Notes under the pieces: generated by a model
Database searches by the model: none
Seen by the model: the letters and a program-made list of their open reading frames with translations, nothing else
Told to the model about the DNA's origin: nothing
Translations under genes and position numbers: made by a program
NCBI RefSeq assembly: GCF_019145235.1
Contig: NZ_JAHSTV010000011.1
Location: forward strand, 186,001-250,000
Direction: 5' to 3'
Origin: Pseudomonas farris
GTDB taxonomy: Bacteria > Pseudomonadota > Gammaproteobacteria > Pseudomonadales > Pseudomonadaceae
DNA: 64,000 nucleotides
Shown: positions 16,926 to 24,955 of the stretch, in pieces
Layout of the letters: each line of letters begins with the position of its first letter
Position numbering within the stretch: position 1 is the stretch's first letter

Positions 16926-18479
16926 ATGCCCGTGACATCCCGCTTTCCTTTTTTTGCTTATTTATTCGCCTGCCTGCTGGGGCTTTTTGCCCTCGGTGGC
17001 TTCTGGTATGGACTCGGCAAACCGGTGATCCTGCCGGACGTGGCCAGCGCGACGCACAAGCTGCAATGCGCCTCCTACACCCCGTTCGATAAAGACCAAT
17101 CGCCGTTCGATGTGCCGTTCAAACTGCGCCCCGAGCGCATGGACGCCGACCTCGCACTACTGGCAACCCGCTTCGAATGCATCCGCACTTATTCCATGAC
17201 CGGCCTCGAGGCCCTGCCCGACCTGGCACGCAAGCACGGCTTGAAGCTGATGATCGGCGCCTGGGTCAACAGCAACCCGGTGGACACCGCCAAGGAGGTC
17301 GACCTGCTGATCGCCTCGGCCAATGCCAACGCCGATGTCGTGACCTCAGTGATCGTAGGTAACGAAACCCTGCTGCGCAAGGAAGTCACCGGCGCACAGT
17401 TGGCAACGCTGATTAACAAGGTCAAAAGTCAGGTCAAACAACCGGTGACCTACGCCGACGTCTGGGAATTCTGGCTCAAGCACCCGGAAATCGCCCCGGC
17501 AGTAGACTTCCTGACCATCCATTTGCTGCCGTACTGGGAAGACGATCCGTCGAACATCGACGCCGCGCTGCAGCATGTGGCCGAAGTGCGTCAGGTGTTC
17601 GGCAACAAATTTGCGCCCAAAGACGTGATGATTGGCGAGACCGGCTGGCCGAGCGAAGGCCGTCAGCGCGAAACCGCCCTGCCGAGCCGGGTCAATGAAG
17701 CCAAGTTCATTCGCAGCTTTGTGATCATGGCCGAGCAGCAAGGCTGGCATTACAACCTGATCGAGGCTTTCGACCAGCCCTGGAAACGCGCCAGCGAAGG
17801 TGCGGTCGGAGGTTATTGGGGACTGTTCGACGCCGATCGCCAAGATAAGGGCGTACTCGCCGGACCAGTCTCGAACGTACCGTACTGGTCGCAATGGCTG
17901 GCGGTGGGTGGCTTGATCTTCATCGGCACGCTGATTCTCGGCGGTCGCGTTCGCAGTACCCGCGCGGCGTTGGTTCTGCCACTGCTCGGTGCGTTGGCGG
18001 CCTGTTCGATTGGCGCCTGGGGCGATCTGGCCCGTGTCACCACCCGGTTTGCCAGTGAATGGCTGTGGGTCGCCTTGCTGACAGGGTTGAATCTGTTGGT
18101 GCTGGCGCATGCCGCGCTGACCTTGAGCGCTCGCACCGGCTGGCGTGAACGCGCCTTCAATGCACTGGAACGTCGCGCCGGCTGGTGGCTGGCAGCGGCA
18201 GGTTTTGCCGCAGCGGTGATGATGCTGGAGCTGGTGTTCGACCCGCGTTATCGCAGCTTCCCGAGTGTCGCGTTCATCCTGCCGGCGCTGGTGTACCTGT
18301 GCCGTCCGGTGAACGTACCGCGTCGGGAAATCGCCGTGCTGACCTTCATTATCGGTGCCGGTATTGCGCCGCAACTGTATCAAGAAGGTTTGCAAAACCA
18401 GCAGGCCTGGGGTTGGGCGCTGGTGAGTGTGTTGATGGTGGCAGCGTTGTGGCGCAGCTTGCGGGTTCGCAAGGGCTGA
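16926..18479 (+). CDS. GH17-family membrane glucan enzyme (beta-glucan transferase/synthase, NdvC-like)
   Basis: The 517-residue protein has one N-terminal membrane anchor (FPFFAYLFACLLGLFALG), a glycoside hydrolase 17 domain (about residues 40-310) with VIVGNETLLR and IGETGWPSEG, which hold the acid/base and nucleophile glutamates, and then a C-terminal membrane block of about six helices (residues 320-515). This architecture is seen in proteobacterial enzymes that remodel or make beta-1,3/1,6 glucans of the periplasm. The start at MPVTSRFPFF is chosen because it places the membrane anchor at the N-terminus; its ribosome site is weak, and the in-frame ATG at 16881 is an alternative. It stands alone, divergent from the betaine-binding protein. 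Confidence 0.82.
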   Translation: MPVTSRFPFFAYLFACLLGLFALGGFWYGLGKPVILPDVASATHKLQCASYTPFDKDQSPFDVPFKLRPERMDADLALLATRFECIRTYSMTGLEALPDLARKHGLKLMIGAWVNSNPVDTAKEVDLLIASANANADVVTSVIVGNETLLRKEVTGAQLATLINKVKSQVKQPVTYADVWEFWLKHPEIAPAVDFLTIHLLPYWEDDPSNIDAALQHVAEVRQVFGNKFAPKDVMIGETGWPSEGRQRETALPSRVNEAKFIRSFVIMAEQQGWHYNLIEAFDQPWKRASEGAVGGYWGLFDADRQDKGVLAGPVSNVPYWSQWLAVGGLIFIGTLILGGRVRSTRAALVLPLLGALAACSIGAWGDLARVTTRFASEWLWVALLTGLNLLVLAHAALTLSARTGWRERAFNALERRAGWWLAAAGFAAAVMMLELVFDPRYRSFPSVAFILPALVYLCRPVNVPRREIAVLTFIIGAGIAPQLYQEGLQNQQAWGWALVSVLMVAALWRSLRVRKG

Positions 18480-18501
18480 TTTTCAGCGCGCCTGCTGGCC
18501 T

Positions 18502-18584
18502 CTTCGCGAGCAAGCCCGCTCCCACATTCGATCGCATCTAACATGAGAATGCGGTCAACTGTGGGAGCGGGCTTGCTCGCGAAG
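18502..18584. repeat. REPIN (two inverted REPs)
   Basis: CTTCGCGAGCAAGCCCG.. (18502-18525) faces GTGGGAGCGGGCTTGCTCG.. (18561-18584) across 35 bp, filling the gap between two converging genes. Confidence 0.9.
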
Positions 18585-18592
18585 GCTGACTA

Positions 18593-18961
18593 TCAGGCGC
18601 TGCGAGAAGCCCGGACCAGACGCAAAGCAGCAATCACCACCGCAAACACCGCCAACGTCGTGTTGTACAACGCCAGCGCCGGAAACCCGAATACCAGCGC
18701 CAGCACCGCCAACCACCACCCCGCTCGCCCCGGCAGCACAAAACCGATAACGGCTGCGGCCAATGCCGTCCAGCCCAGCACCTTGAAATGAATCATCAGG
18801 CCCAGGTTCGAACGAATCTGGCATTCCCAACGACTGGCCTCATCAACGCAAATGCCGACCCATTGAGCGTCCTCCATGAAGCCATAACGCGCGCCATAAC
18901 TGGCGGCCAGCCATAACGGCAGAAGAACGAGCAACAGGATCACGGGCAGACGGCGGGACAT
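18593..18961 (-). CDS. Small inner-membrane protein of unknown function
   Basis: The 122-residue protein has an N-terminal hydrophobic helix (LPVILLLVLLPLWLAASYGA), a loop with two cysteines (GICVDEASRWECQIRS, about residues 37-52) that could form a disulfide outside the cytoplasm, and three more helices. I do not recognise a named family. It starts at the second ATG (MSRRLPV), as the upstream four codons are weakly placed. It is monocistronic and converges on the GH17 gene across a REPIN. Confidence 0.7.
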   Translation of the reverse strand: MSRRLPVILLLVLLPLWLAASYGARYGFMEDAQWVGICVDEASRWECQIRSNLGLMIHFKVLGWTALAAAVIGFVLPGRAGWWLAVLALVFGFPALALYNTTLAVFAVVIAALRLVRASRSA

Positions 18962-19184
18962 GCAACACTCCAATAAACGAAATCGGCGGCCAGCTTAATC
19001 CCCCGCCCGCGGTAAGCAAGTGACATCAACAGATAACTGTTCATGAAATAGCTGCAAAGTGTATCGTCCAGCTACCGTTGCTCCGAAATCAGGCCTGTTT
19101 GGTGTCCATCATGGCACTTTGGCGCAAATCCTGTGGTCATAGCCTGCGAACTTCACCCGGCACCTTCCTCTAAGGGATCTAGTC

Positions 19185-20483
19185 ATGCTCCGTTCCTTGC
19201 GCTGCGCCGCCCTGTTTGGCGGCTTGTTTTTAAGTGCGTCCGCACTGGCGGCCGACATTGATGCCGCCAGTTACGGCTACCCCCTGACCAACCCGTTCGA
19301 GGCGACCATCGCCACGACACCGCCGGAGTTACGCCCGGAATTACCGCTGGACGACGACATCAATCAGGAAGATCGCAGCGTCACGATGCGCCCCGAGCGT
19401 GAATTCAGCCTGCCGGACAACTTCTGGCCGGTGAAGCAACTCACCTACCGCATCGCCACGCAAGATCAAGCGGCACCGTTGATCTTCCTGATTTCCGGCA
19501 CCGGTGCACGCTATGACAGCACCCTCAACGAGTACCTGAAAAAGCTCTATTACAAAGCGGGCTATCACGTGGTGCAGCTGTCGTCGCCGACCAGCTTCGA
19601 CTTCATGACCGCTGCTTCGCGTTTCGCTACCCCCGGTGTGACCAAGGAAGATGCCGAAGACATGTACCGCGTGATGCAGGCCGTGCGGGCGCAAAACCCG
19701 AAACTGCCGGTCACCGACTATTACCTGAGTGGCTATAGCCTCGGTGCCCTGGATGCAGCCTTTGTGGCGCACCTGGATGAAACCCGTCGCAGCTTCAATT
19801 TCAAGAAAGTCTTGCTGCTCAACCCGCCGGTCAACCTTTACACCTCGATCACCAACCTGGACAAGCTGGTACAAACAGAGGTGAAAGGCATCAACAACAG
19901 CACCACCTTCTATGAGCTGGTGCTGGACAAACTGACCCGCTACTTCCAGCAGAAAGGCTACATCGACCTCAACGATGCCCTGCTCTATGACTTCCAGCAG
20001 TCCAAGCAGCACTTGAGCAACGAGCAGATGGCCATGCTGATCGGCACTTCGTTCCGTTTCTCGGCGGCCGACATCGCCTTCACCTCAGACCTGATCAACC
20101 GCCGTGGCCTGATCACACCACCGAAATACCCGATCACCGAAGGCACCACCCTCACGCCGTTCCTCAAACGTGCGCTGCAATGCGACTTCGACTGCTACCT
20201 GACCGAACAGGTCATTCCGATGTGGCGCGCCCGCACCGATGGCGGCAGCCTGCTGCAACTGATCGATCAGGTCAGCCTGTATGCACTCAAGGATTATCTG
20301 CATGACAGTCCGAAAATCGCCGTCATGCACAATGCCGATGATGTGATCCTCGGCCCTGGCGACCTGGGGTTTCTGCGCCGGACCTTCGGCGACCGTTTGA
20401 CTGTTTATCCATTGGGCGGCCATTGCGGCAACCTCAACTATCGCGTCAACAGTGACGCAATGCTGGAGTTTTTCCGTGGCTAA
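19185..20483 (+). CDS. Exported alpha/beta-hydrolase-fold protein, coupled to mlaA
   Basis: The 432-residue protein has a signal peptide cleaved near SALAAD. DYYLSGYSLGALDAAF is a serine-hydrolase nucleophile elbow (Ser185 in G-Y-S-L-G). The C-terminal MHNADDVILGPGDL and YPLGGHCGNLN segments supply candidate Asp and His413, so a full triad is present. A second segment, LIFLISGTGARYDS, resembles the oxyanion-hole region. Its stop overlaps the mlaA start by 8 bp, so the two are made together. Given that MlaA removes phospholipid from the outer leaflet of the outer membrane, a periplasmic lipid-acting esterase is a reasonable guess but is inference. Databases may give misleading names for this family. 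Confidence 0.75.
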   Translation: MLRSLRCAALFGGLFLSASALAADIDAASYGYPLTNPFEATIATTPPELRPELPLDDDINQEDRSVTMRPEREFSLPDNFWPVKQLTYRIATQDQAAPLIFLISGTGARYDSTLNEYLKKLYYKAGYHVVQLSSPTSFDFMTAASRFATPGVTKEDAEDMYRVMQAVRAQNPKLPVTDYYLSGYSLGALDAAFVAHLDETRRSFNFKKVLLLNPPVNLYTSITNLDKLVQTEVKGINNSTTFYELVLDKLTRYFQQKGYIDLNDALLYDFQQSKQHLSNEQMAMLIGTSFRFSAADIAFTSDLINRRGLITPPKYPITEGTTLTPFLKRALQCDFDCYLTEQVIPMWRARTDGGSLLQLIDQVSLYALKDYLHDSPKIAVMHNADDVILGPGDLGFLRRTFGDRLTVYPLGGHCGNLNYRVNSDAMLEFFRG

Positions 20484-21264
20484 ATACCCCCTGCTGATCG
20501 CAGCGTTACTCTGTGCAGGCGTGGCCAACGCCGACAACAGCAAAGCCAATGCACCTGTGGTGGTCGATAGTGACGGCTTCAAGGAACCGCTGAGCAAACT
20601 CAAGTTCAACCCGGGGCTGGATCAGCGCGAGTTCGAACGCTCGACGCTCAACGCGCTGAACGTCTATGACCCGCTGGAAGAGTGGAACCGCCGCGTCTAC
20701 CACTTCAACTACCGTTTCGACCAATGGGTGTTCCTGCCCGTGGTCAATGGCTATCGCTACATCACCCCAAGTTTCCTGCGCACCGGCGTCAGTAACTTCT
20801 TCAACAACGTCGGCGATGTACCGAACCTGGTGAACAGCCTGCTGCAATTCAAGGGTCAGCGCTCGATGGAAACCACCGCGCGCCTGCTGCTCAACACCAC
20901 CATCGGTGTCGCCGGTCTGTGGGATCCAGCCACCTCCATGGGGCTGCCGCGCCAGAGCGAAGACTTTGGTCAGACATTGGGCTTCTACGGCGTACCAGGC
21001 GGCGCCTACTTCGTGCTGCCGATCCTCGGCCCGTCGAACCTGCGTGACACCGCAGGCCTGGTGGTGGATTACACCGGCGAATCGGCGATCAACTTCCTGA
21101 ACGTGGCCGAAGTCAGCTCCAACCACCCGGAAGTCTGGGCACTGCGCGCCGTCGATAAGCGCTATCAGAACAGCTTCCGCTATGGTCAGCTGAATACGCC
21201 GTTCGAATATGAAAAAGTGCGTTACGTGTACACCGAGTCGCGCAAGCTGCAGGTTGCCGAGTAA
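20476..21264 (+). CDS. mlaA: MlaA/VacJ outer-membrane lipid asymmetry protein
   Basis: The 262-residue protein has the VacJ hallmark NVYDPLEEWNRRVYHFNYRF, then FFNNVGDVPNLVNSLLQ and the conserved DFGQTLGFYGVPGGAYFVLP and ILGPSNLRDTAGLVVD. MlaA extracts misplaced phospholipid from the outer membrane and hands it to MlaC. The start is a GTG with GGAG upstream, inside the end of the hydrolase gene. The signal peptide (LLIAALLCAGVANAD) lacks a normal lipobox, since the cysteine is preceded by leucines; it may be cut by signal peptidase I at ANA-D instead, which is unusual as E. coli MlaA is a lipoprotein. The mlaFEDCB genes are elsewhere. Confidence 0.92.
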   Translation: MAKYPLLIAALLCAGVANADNSKANAPVVVDSDGFKEPLSKLKFNPGLDQREFERSTLNALNVYDPLEEWNRRVYHFNYRFDQWVFLPVVNGYRYITPSFLRTGVSNFFNNVGDVPNLVNSLLQFKGQRSMETTARLLLNTTIGVAGLWDPATSMGLPRQSEDFGQTLGFYGVPGGAYFVLPILGPSNLRDTAGLVVDYTGESAINFLNVAEVSSNHPEVWALRAVDKRYQNSFRYGQLNTPFEYEKVRYVYTESRKLQVAE

Positions 21265-21277
21265 TTCCGACGGCAAC

Positions 21278-21316
21278 AAAAAAGGCCATTCGATTTGCGT
21301 CGAATGGCCTTTTTTA
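21278..21316. terminator. Terminator after mlaA (bidirectional)
   Basis: AAGGCCATTCGA and TCGAATGGCCTT form a 12-bp stem with a TTTGCG loop, with A and T runs on both sides. Confidence 0.92.
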
Positions 21317-21347
21317 TGTGCGGCGTCTCAAACACCACCAATCAACT

Positions 21348-21436
21348 GTGGGAGCGAGCCTGCTCGCGATGAGGTCATCACATTCACCATCAATGTTGAC
21401 CTGCTAGACCGCTATCGCGAGCAGGCTCGCTCCCAC
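21348..21436. repeat. REPIN (GAGCCTGCTC subtype)
   Basis: GTGGGAGCGAGCCTGCTCG.. at 21348-21370 faces its reverse complement at 21414-21436. This subtype has GAGCCTGCTC where other REPs here have GGGCTTGCTC. Confidence 0.9.
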
Positions 21437-21440
21437 AGGT

Positions 21441-22355
21441 TCAGGCCTTTACCGTTTTCCAAACCTTGCTGACAGCCATCACCCCAACCAACACCGCCGC
21501 ACCCGCCACAATCCCGGCCACCGCGTTCAGCAATGTCGGCACGATAAACCCGGCCCCACCAGCACCCGCGCTGACACTCTCGATCCAGTGATGAATCACC
21601 GGCACGCCGTGGGTCAGAATCCCGCCGCCGACCAAAAACATCGCCGCGGTGCCAATCACCGACAGGCTTTTCATCATGTACGGCGCCGCACGCAGAATCC
21701 CGCCGCCGATGCTTTTGGCCATCTGGCCGGGCTTCAGCGCCAGCCACTGACCGAGGTCGTCGAGTTTGACGATGCCGGCCACCAGGCCGTATACGCCGAT
21801 GGTCATGACGATGGCGATGCCCGAGAGCACGATCACTTGCTGGGTCAGCGAAGCGTCTGCCACGGTGCCCAGGGTGATGGCGATAATTTCCGCCGAGAGG
21901 ATGAAGTCGGTACGGATCGCACCTTTGATCTTGTCCTTCTCGAACGCCACCAGATCGACCGCCGGGTTGGCCACAGCCTCGACCAGTTCTGCGTGTTCAG
22001 CCTGATCTTCAGCTTTGCTGTGCAGGAATTTGTGCGCGAGTTTCTCGAAACCTTCGAAGCACAGGTAAGCGCCACCGACCATCAACAACGGCGTGACCAG
22101 CCACGGAATGAACGCACTGATGGCCAACGCCGACGGCACCAGGATCAGCTTGTTGAGGAACGAGCCCTTGGCAACCGCCCACACCACAGGGATTTCCCGC
22201 TCGGCACGCACGCCGGAAACCTGCTGGGCGTTGAGCGCCAGATCGTCGCCAAGCACGCCGGCGGTTTTCTTCGCGGCCATTTTGGTCATCAACGCCACAT
22301 CGTCCAGTACGGTGGCGATGTCGTCGATCAGCACCAGCAAACTGCTTCCTGCCAT
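21441..22355 (-). CDS. DUF808 (YedI-family) inner-membrane protein
   Basis: The 304-residue protein begins MAGSSLLVLIDDIATVLDDV, the signature of DUF808, continues with MTKMAAKKTAGVLGDDLALN, and has several hydrophobic helices (about residues 70-100, 150-215 and 235-295). No function is established for the family. It is divergent from the TetR regulator, with 134 bp between the two starts, and ends 5 bp from a REPIN. Confidence 0.88.
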   Translation of the reverse strand: MAGSSLLVLIDDIATVLDDVALMTKMAAKKTAGVLGDDLALNAQQVSGVRAEREIPVVWAVAKGSFLNKLILVPSALAISAFIPWLVTPLLMVGGAYLCFEGFEKLAHKFLHSKAEDQAEHAELVEAVANPAVDLVAFEKDKIKGAIRTDFILSAEIIAITLGTVADASLTQQVIVLSGIAIVMTIGVYGLVAGIVKLDDLGQWLALKPGQMAKSIGGGILRAAPYMMKSLSVIGTAAMFLVGGGILTHGVPVIHHWIESVSAGAGGAGFIVPTLLNAVAGIVAGAAVLVGVMAVSKVWKTVKA

Positions 22356-22489
22356 GAATCAGGTTTCCTTCTTGAATGAATGGTGCGCAGCATAGCGCGA
22401 CCCGAGGCCAGACGGGGCATTCTTGAGCGCCGCGCGAGGCCGGTGCTACCATGCGCAACCGCCAGAACAGGCAAGGAACTCCTTGGTTT

Positions 22490-23098
22490 ATGAGCACCAT
22501 CCGCGAGCGCAACAAAGAACTGATCCTGCGTGCCGCCAGTGAAGAATTTGCCGACAAGGGCTTCGCTGCGACCAAAACCAGTGACATCGCGGCCAAGGCC
22601 GGGCTGCCCAAGCCTAACGTCTACTACTACTTCAAATCCAAGGAAAATCTCTACCGCGAGGTCCTGGAAAGCATTATCGAGCCGATCCTGCAGGCCTCGA
22701 CGCCGTTCAACGCCGACGGCGTGCCCAGCGAAGTACTGAGCGGCTACATTCGCTCGAAAATCCGCATCTCCCGTGACCTGCCCTTCGCCTCCAAGGTGTT
22801 CGCCAGCGAAATCATGCACGGCGCCCCGCACCTGAGCCCCGACCTGGTCGAGCAGCTCAACGGCCAGGCCAGGCACAACATCGACTGCATCCAGACCTGG
22901 ATCGACCGCGGCCAGATCGCCCCGATCGACCCCAACCACCTGATGTTCAGCATCTGGGCCGCCACCCAGACCTACGCCGACTTCGACTGGCAGATCTCTG
23001 CGGTTACCGGTAAAGCCAAACTGGATGAGGCCGACTATGAAGCGGCGGCGCAGACGATTATCCGGTTGGTGCTTAAGGGGTGTGAGCTGGACCGGTAG
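22490..23098 (+). CDS. TetR/AcrR-family transcriptional regulator (RutR-like C-terminus)
   Basis: The 202-residue repressor has a TetR DNA-binding domain in residues 1-50 (RERNKELILRAASEEFADKG followed by KTSDIAAKAGLPKPNVYYYF). The C-terminal part (FASEIMHGAPHLSPDLVEQL) is of the TetR_C_6 type found in RutR, which senses pyrimidine-derived ligands in E. coli. The ATG giving MSTIRERNK is used; a longer frame adds 13 unlikely residues. It is divergent from the DUF808 gene, with no catabolic operon beside it, so its target is unknown. A REP starts 14 bp after the stop. Confidence 0.85.
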   Translation: MSTIRERNKELILRAASEEFADKGFAATKTSDIAAKAGLPKPNVYYYFKSKENLYREVLESIIEPILQASTPFNADGVPSEVLSGYIRSKIRISRDLPFASKVFASEIMHGAPHLSPDLVEQLNGQARHNIDCIQTWIDRGQIAPIDPNHLMFSIWAATQTYADFDWQISAVTGKAKLDEADYEAAAQTIIRLVLKGCELDR

Positions 23099-23111
23099 AC
23101 CGCGGTGCGGC

Positions 23112-23190
23112 CTTCGCGAGCAAGCCCGCTCCCACATTGGATCTACTGCGTACACAAAATCGGTGAACCAACCGAGATCAACTGTGGGAG
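23112..23190. repeat. REPIN cut by IS insertion (left part)
   Basis: A complete REP (23112-23135, CTTCGCGAGCAAGCCCG.. orientation) is followed by a 48-bp spacer and GTGGGAG (23184-23190), the first seven bases of the facing REP. The rest of that REP, CGGGCTTGCTCGCGAA, resumes at 24368-24383 on the other side of the IS110 element. Confidence 0.9.
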
Positions 23191-23213
23191 ATTCTATGGT
23201 TGAAGGGAAGCCC

Positions 23214-24161
23214 TCAACCAGCTTTGGGTTGATATTCGCTCTGTCCTTTCAGTAGAGCGAATACGATCCGAGCAAGCTTGCGAGCCAGTATCACCAGCGC
23301 CTGAGTGGTGCTGAAACCTCGAGCTCTTTGCTCTTCATAAAAGCCTTTCCAGGCTGGCGTACGGCTGGCCGACATAGCTGCATTGTGCAGAAGCCGGCGA
23401 GCTTCCGGGTCACCTCGCTTGGTCAAGCTCCGGCGCCCGTCTTTTTGCCCTGACTTCGCCACCCGCAAATCCATTCCCAGAAAGGCAATAAAGGCATCTG
23501 CGTTTCTGAAGTCGCCCCGCTGAAACGCCGTGAGCAAGCGGGCTCCGGTCAGAAATCCAATGCCTTCAACTTTCAGGCAACGCTTCAACTGACCGAGCAA
23601 ACCGGCTTCTTTCAGATGATCATTAATCGTCTTTTCGACCAGCGTTTCAAGCTGCTGCATGGCTTTCACTTGCGCGGCGAAAGCAGATTTCAGCAGCGGT
23701 TCATTCGCCCAACTTTGCACCAGGCCGACCCGCGCCTGAACCAAGGCTGCGCGACGACGAAAAAGGCTCAAGAGCTGGCGGTACAGCGGTGATGGCGGGG
23801 TCCAAGGATGAAGATCATCACCTTCGTTCTTCAGATAGCGGGCGAGCAGTCTGGCATCCAACGCATCGGTTTTGGCGCGGATATTCACCCCTTTTCGGTA
23901 ATGGCTGAGTTCATAGCCACCCACCATGTAAATCACGCAGCCAGCCTCATAGGCCAGATCGGCGAACTCCAGGTGATAGATATTGGTCGACTCAATGGCT
24001 ACCGCGACTGTCCCCGACAAGGCTTTCAACCACTGCTTGATGGCAGCCTTGTTGTTGGGAATCTCTTCAAGCAGGTCAAGTTCGGCGTGATAGATCACCA
24101 GTTCGTTCTTGGCGACATCCACGCCTACGATTGGCTTTGTGACAGAAACCGGCATTGCCAT
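23214..24161 (-). CDS. IS110-family transposase (DEDD recombinase)
   Basis: The 315-residue protein has the RuvC-like DEDD domain, with D15 in VGVDVAK, E57 in VAIESTNIYHLEF, and D99 and D102 in RAKTDALDARLLARYL. A coiled central stretch follows (about residues 125-190), then the Transposase_20 domain with VEGIGFLTGARLLTAF and the serine-bearing LLHNAAMSASRTPAWK (S264 or S266 being the likely catalytic serine). The start is set by GGAGGA (24168-24173) seven bases before the ATG; ten upstream codons in the frame are inside the non-coding end. The gene looks intact. Confidence 0.95.
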   Translation of the reverse strand: MAMPVSVTKPIVGVDVAKNELVIYHAELDLLEEIPNNKAAIKQWLKALSGTVAVAIESTNIYHLEFADLAYEAGCVIYMVGGYELSHYRKGVNIRAKTDALDARLLARYLKNEGDDLHPWTPPSPLYRQLLSLFRRRAALVQARVGLVQSWANEPLLKSAFAAQVKAMQQLETLVEKTINDHLKEAGLLGQLKRCLKVEGIGFLTGARLLTAFQRGDFRNADAFIAFLGMDLRVAKSGQKDGRRSLTKRGDPEARRLLHNAAMSASRTPAWKGFYEEQRARGFSTTQALVILARKLARIVFALLKGQSEYQPKAG

Positions 24162-24201
24162 TGGATTTCCTCCGGGATATGTTTTGAGCACTTGAAGGGC
24201 T

Positions 24202-24344
24202 CACCCAGAGGCGCAGGCTTGTTCCTATCGTCGGTCCTAGCCAGATGCATTCTTTATCGGCGCTTGGGTGAAAGGAGGAGGGGCGAAATCTCCCACGGAT
24301 CTGTACTGCGTCAACAGTCAGAATCGGGCTTTGTCCCTCCTCCT
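24202..24344 (-). ncRNA. Predicted IS110 bridge RNA with REP-matching guides
   Basis: Upstream of the transposase, in its sense, two stem-loops follow one another. The first is closed by AGGAGGAGGG / CCCTCCTCCT (24335-24344 with 24273-24282) and contains AAGCCCG (plus-strand 24325-24331) and GTGGGAG (24290-24296). The second is closed by GCGC/GCGC plus CACCCA/TGGGTG (24202-24214 with 24260-24270) and contains AGAAT and ACAAG, which match the element's own two ends. This is the order of target loop then donor loop known for IS110 bridge RNAs. The RNA itself is predicted, not observed. Confidence 0.78.
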
Positions 24345-24367
24345 CCCTTCAAGTCCTACCATACAAG

Positions 24368-24383
24368 CGGGCTTGCTCGCGAA
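24368..24383 (+). repeat. Right part of the interrupted REP
   Basis: CGGGCTTGCTCGCGAA completes the GTGGGAG at 23184-23190. It lies 20 bp beyond the stop of the RAYT gene, so before the insertion this was the REP flanking that gene. Confidence 0.9.
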
Positions 24384-24403
24384 TGGGGCAACTCGGTTCC
24401 CTA

Positions 24404-24862
24404 TCAAACCCAAATGGCATCCCACAACGGATAGTCACCCAACTTCTCAACCAGTCCCGCCCGCAATGGGTTGGCAACGACATACCGTGCCACTCTTACC
24501 AAACTCTCCTCTTGCCGCAGCGCATGATCATGAAAACTCTGCTGCCAAAGACTGCCTGTCCGTCCACTCGCCGAATTGATTGATCGAGTGCTCAAGGATT
24601 TCGCCTGGCACATCAACTGCCCCAGCGATCCCTTTTGCAATTGAACAAGCCAATGAAAATGATCGGGCATGACAACCCAGGCCAATGAATCGGCAAAACC
24701 CTCGCTCTGTGCTTGCTTGAATTGATGTACGACCATCCTGCCCAAGGTGTAATCCTTGAAAACAGGCTCCCGCCCAAGGGTATTGGCCGTCAGTAGGTAG
24801 ATGCGGTTTTGCTCTGCATAGCGACCAATGCGCAGGCGATGTGATGCTGACAGTTCAGGCAT
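24404..24862 (-). CDS. REP-associated tyrosine transposase (RAYT, Y1_Tnp / TnpA-REP)
   Basis: The 152-residue single-strand nuclease has the HUH motif H68-F-H70 in WVVMPDHFHWLVQL and the presumed catalytic Tyr127 in VRVARYVVANPLRAGLVE. The RAYT-specific SLWQQSFHDHALR segment is also present. RAYTs are domesticated relatives of IS200/IS605 transposases that keep REP sequences alive in the genome and are normally flanked by the REPs they recognise. Here REPs lie on both sides (24368-24383 and the REPIN 24956-25055). The length and motifs argue for an intact gene. Confidence 0.93.
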   Translation of the reverse strand: MPELSASHRLRIGRYAEQNRIYLLTANTLGREPVFKDYTLGRMVVHQFKQAQSEGFADSLAWVVMPDHFHWLVQLQKGSLGQLMCQAKSLSTRSINSASGRTGSLWQQSFHDHALRQEESLVRVARYVVANPLRAGLVEKLGDYPLWDAIWV

Positions 24863-24955
24863 TCCTTTGCCCCTTCATGGATGAAATCATGAAAAGGCTA
24901 GATCAGCGAATACCGGATAGTGGGGCAGACTTTTAGCTGGATGTGTCTGGAACAT

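Larger units (their letters stand above)
23191..24367 (-). mobile_element. IS110-family insertion sequence inserted in a REP
   Basis: The ends are set by the interrupted REP: GTGGGAG | element | CGGGCTTGCTCGCGAA. Both junctions carry AG on the plus strand (CT in transposase orientation), the kind of shared dinucleotide core expected for IS110. There are no terminal inverted repeats and no longer target duplication. The end after the transposase is only 23 bp, while the end before it is about 206 bp and non-coding, the layout of the IS110 group rather than the IS1111 group. Length is 1177 bp with one core copy. Confidence 0.9.
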
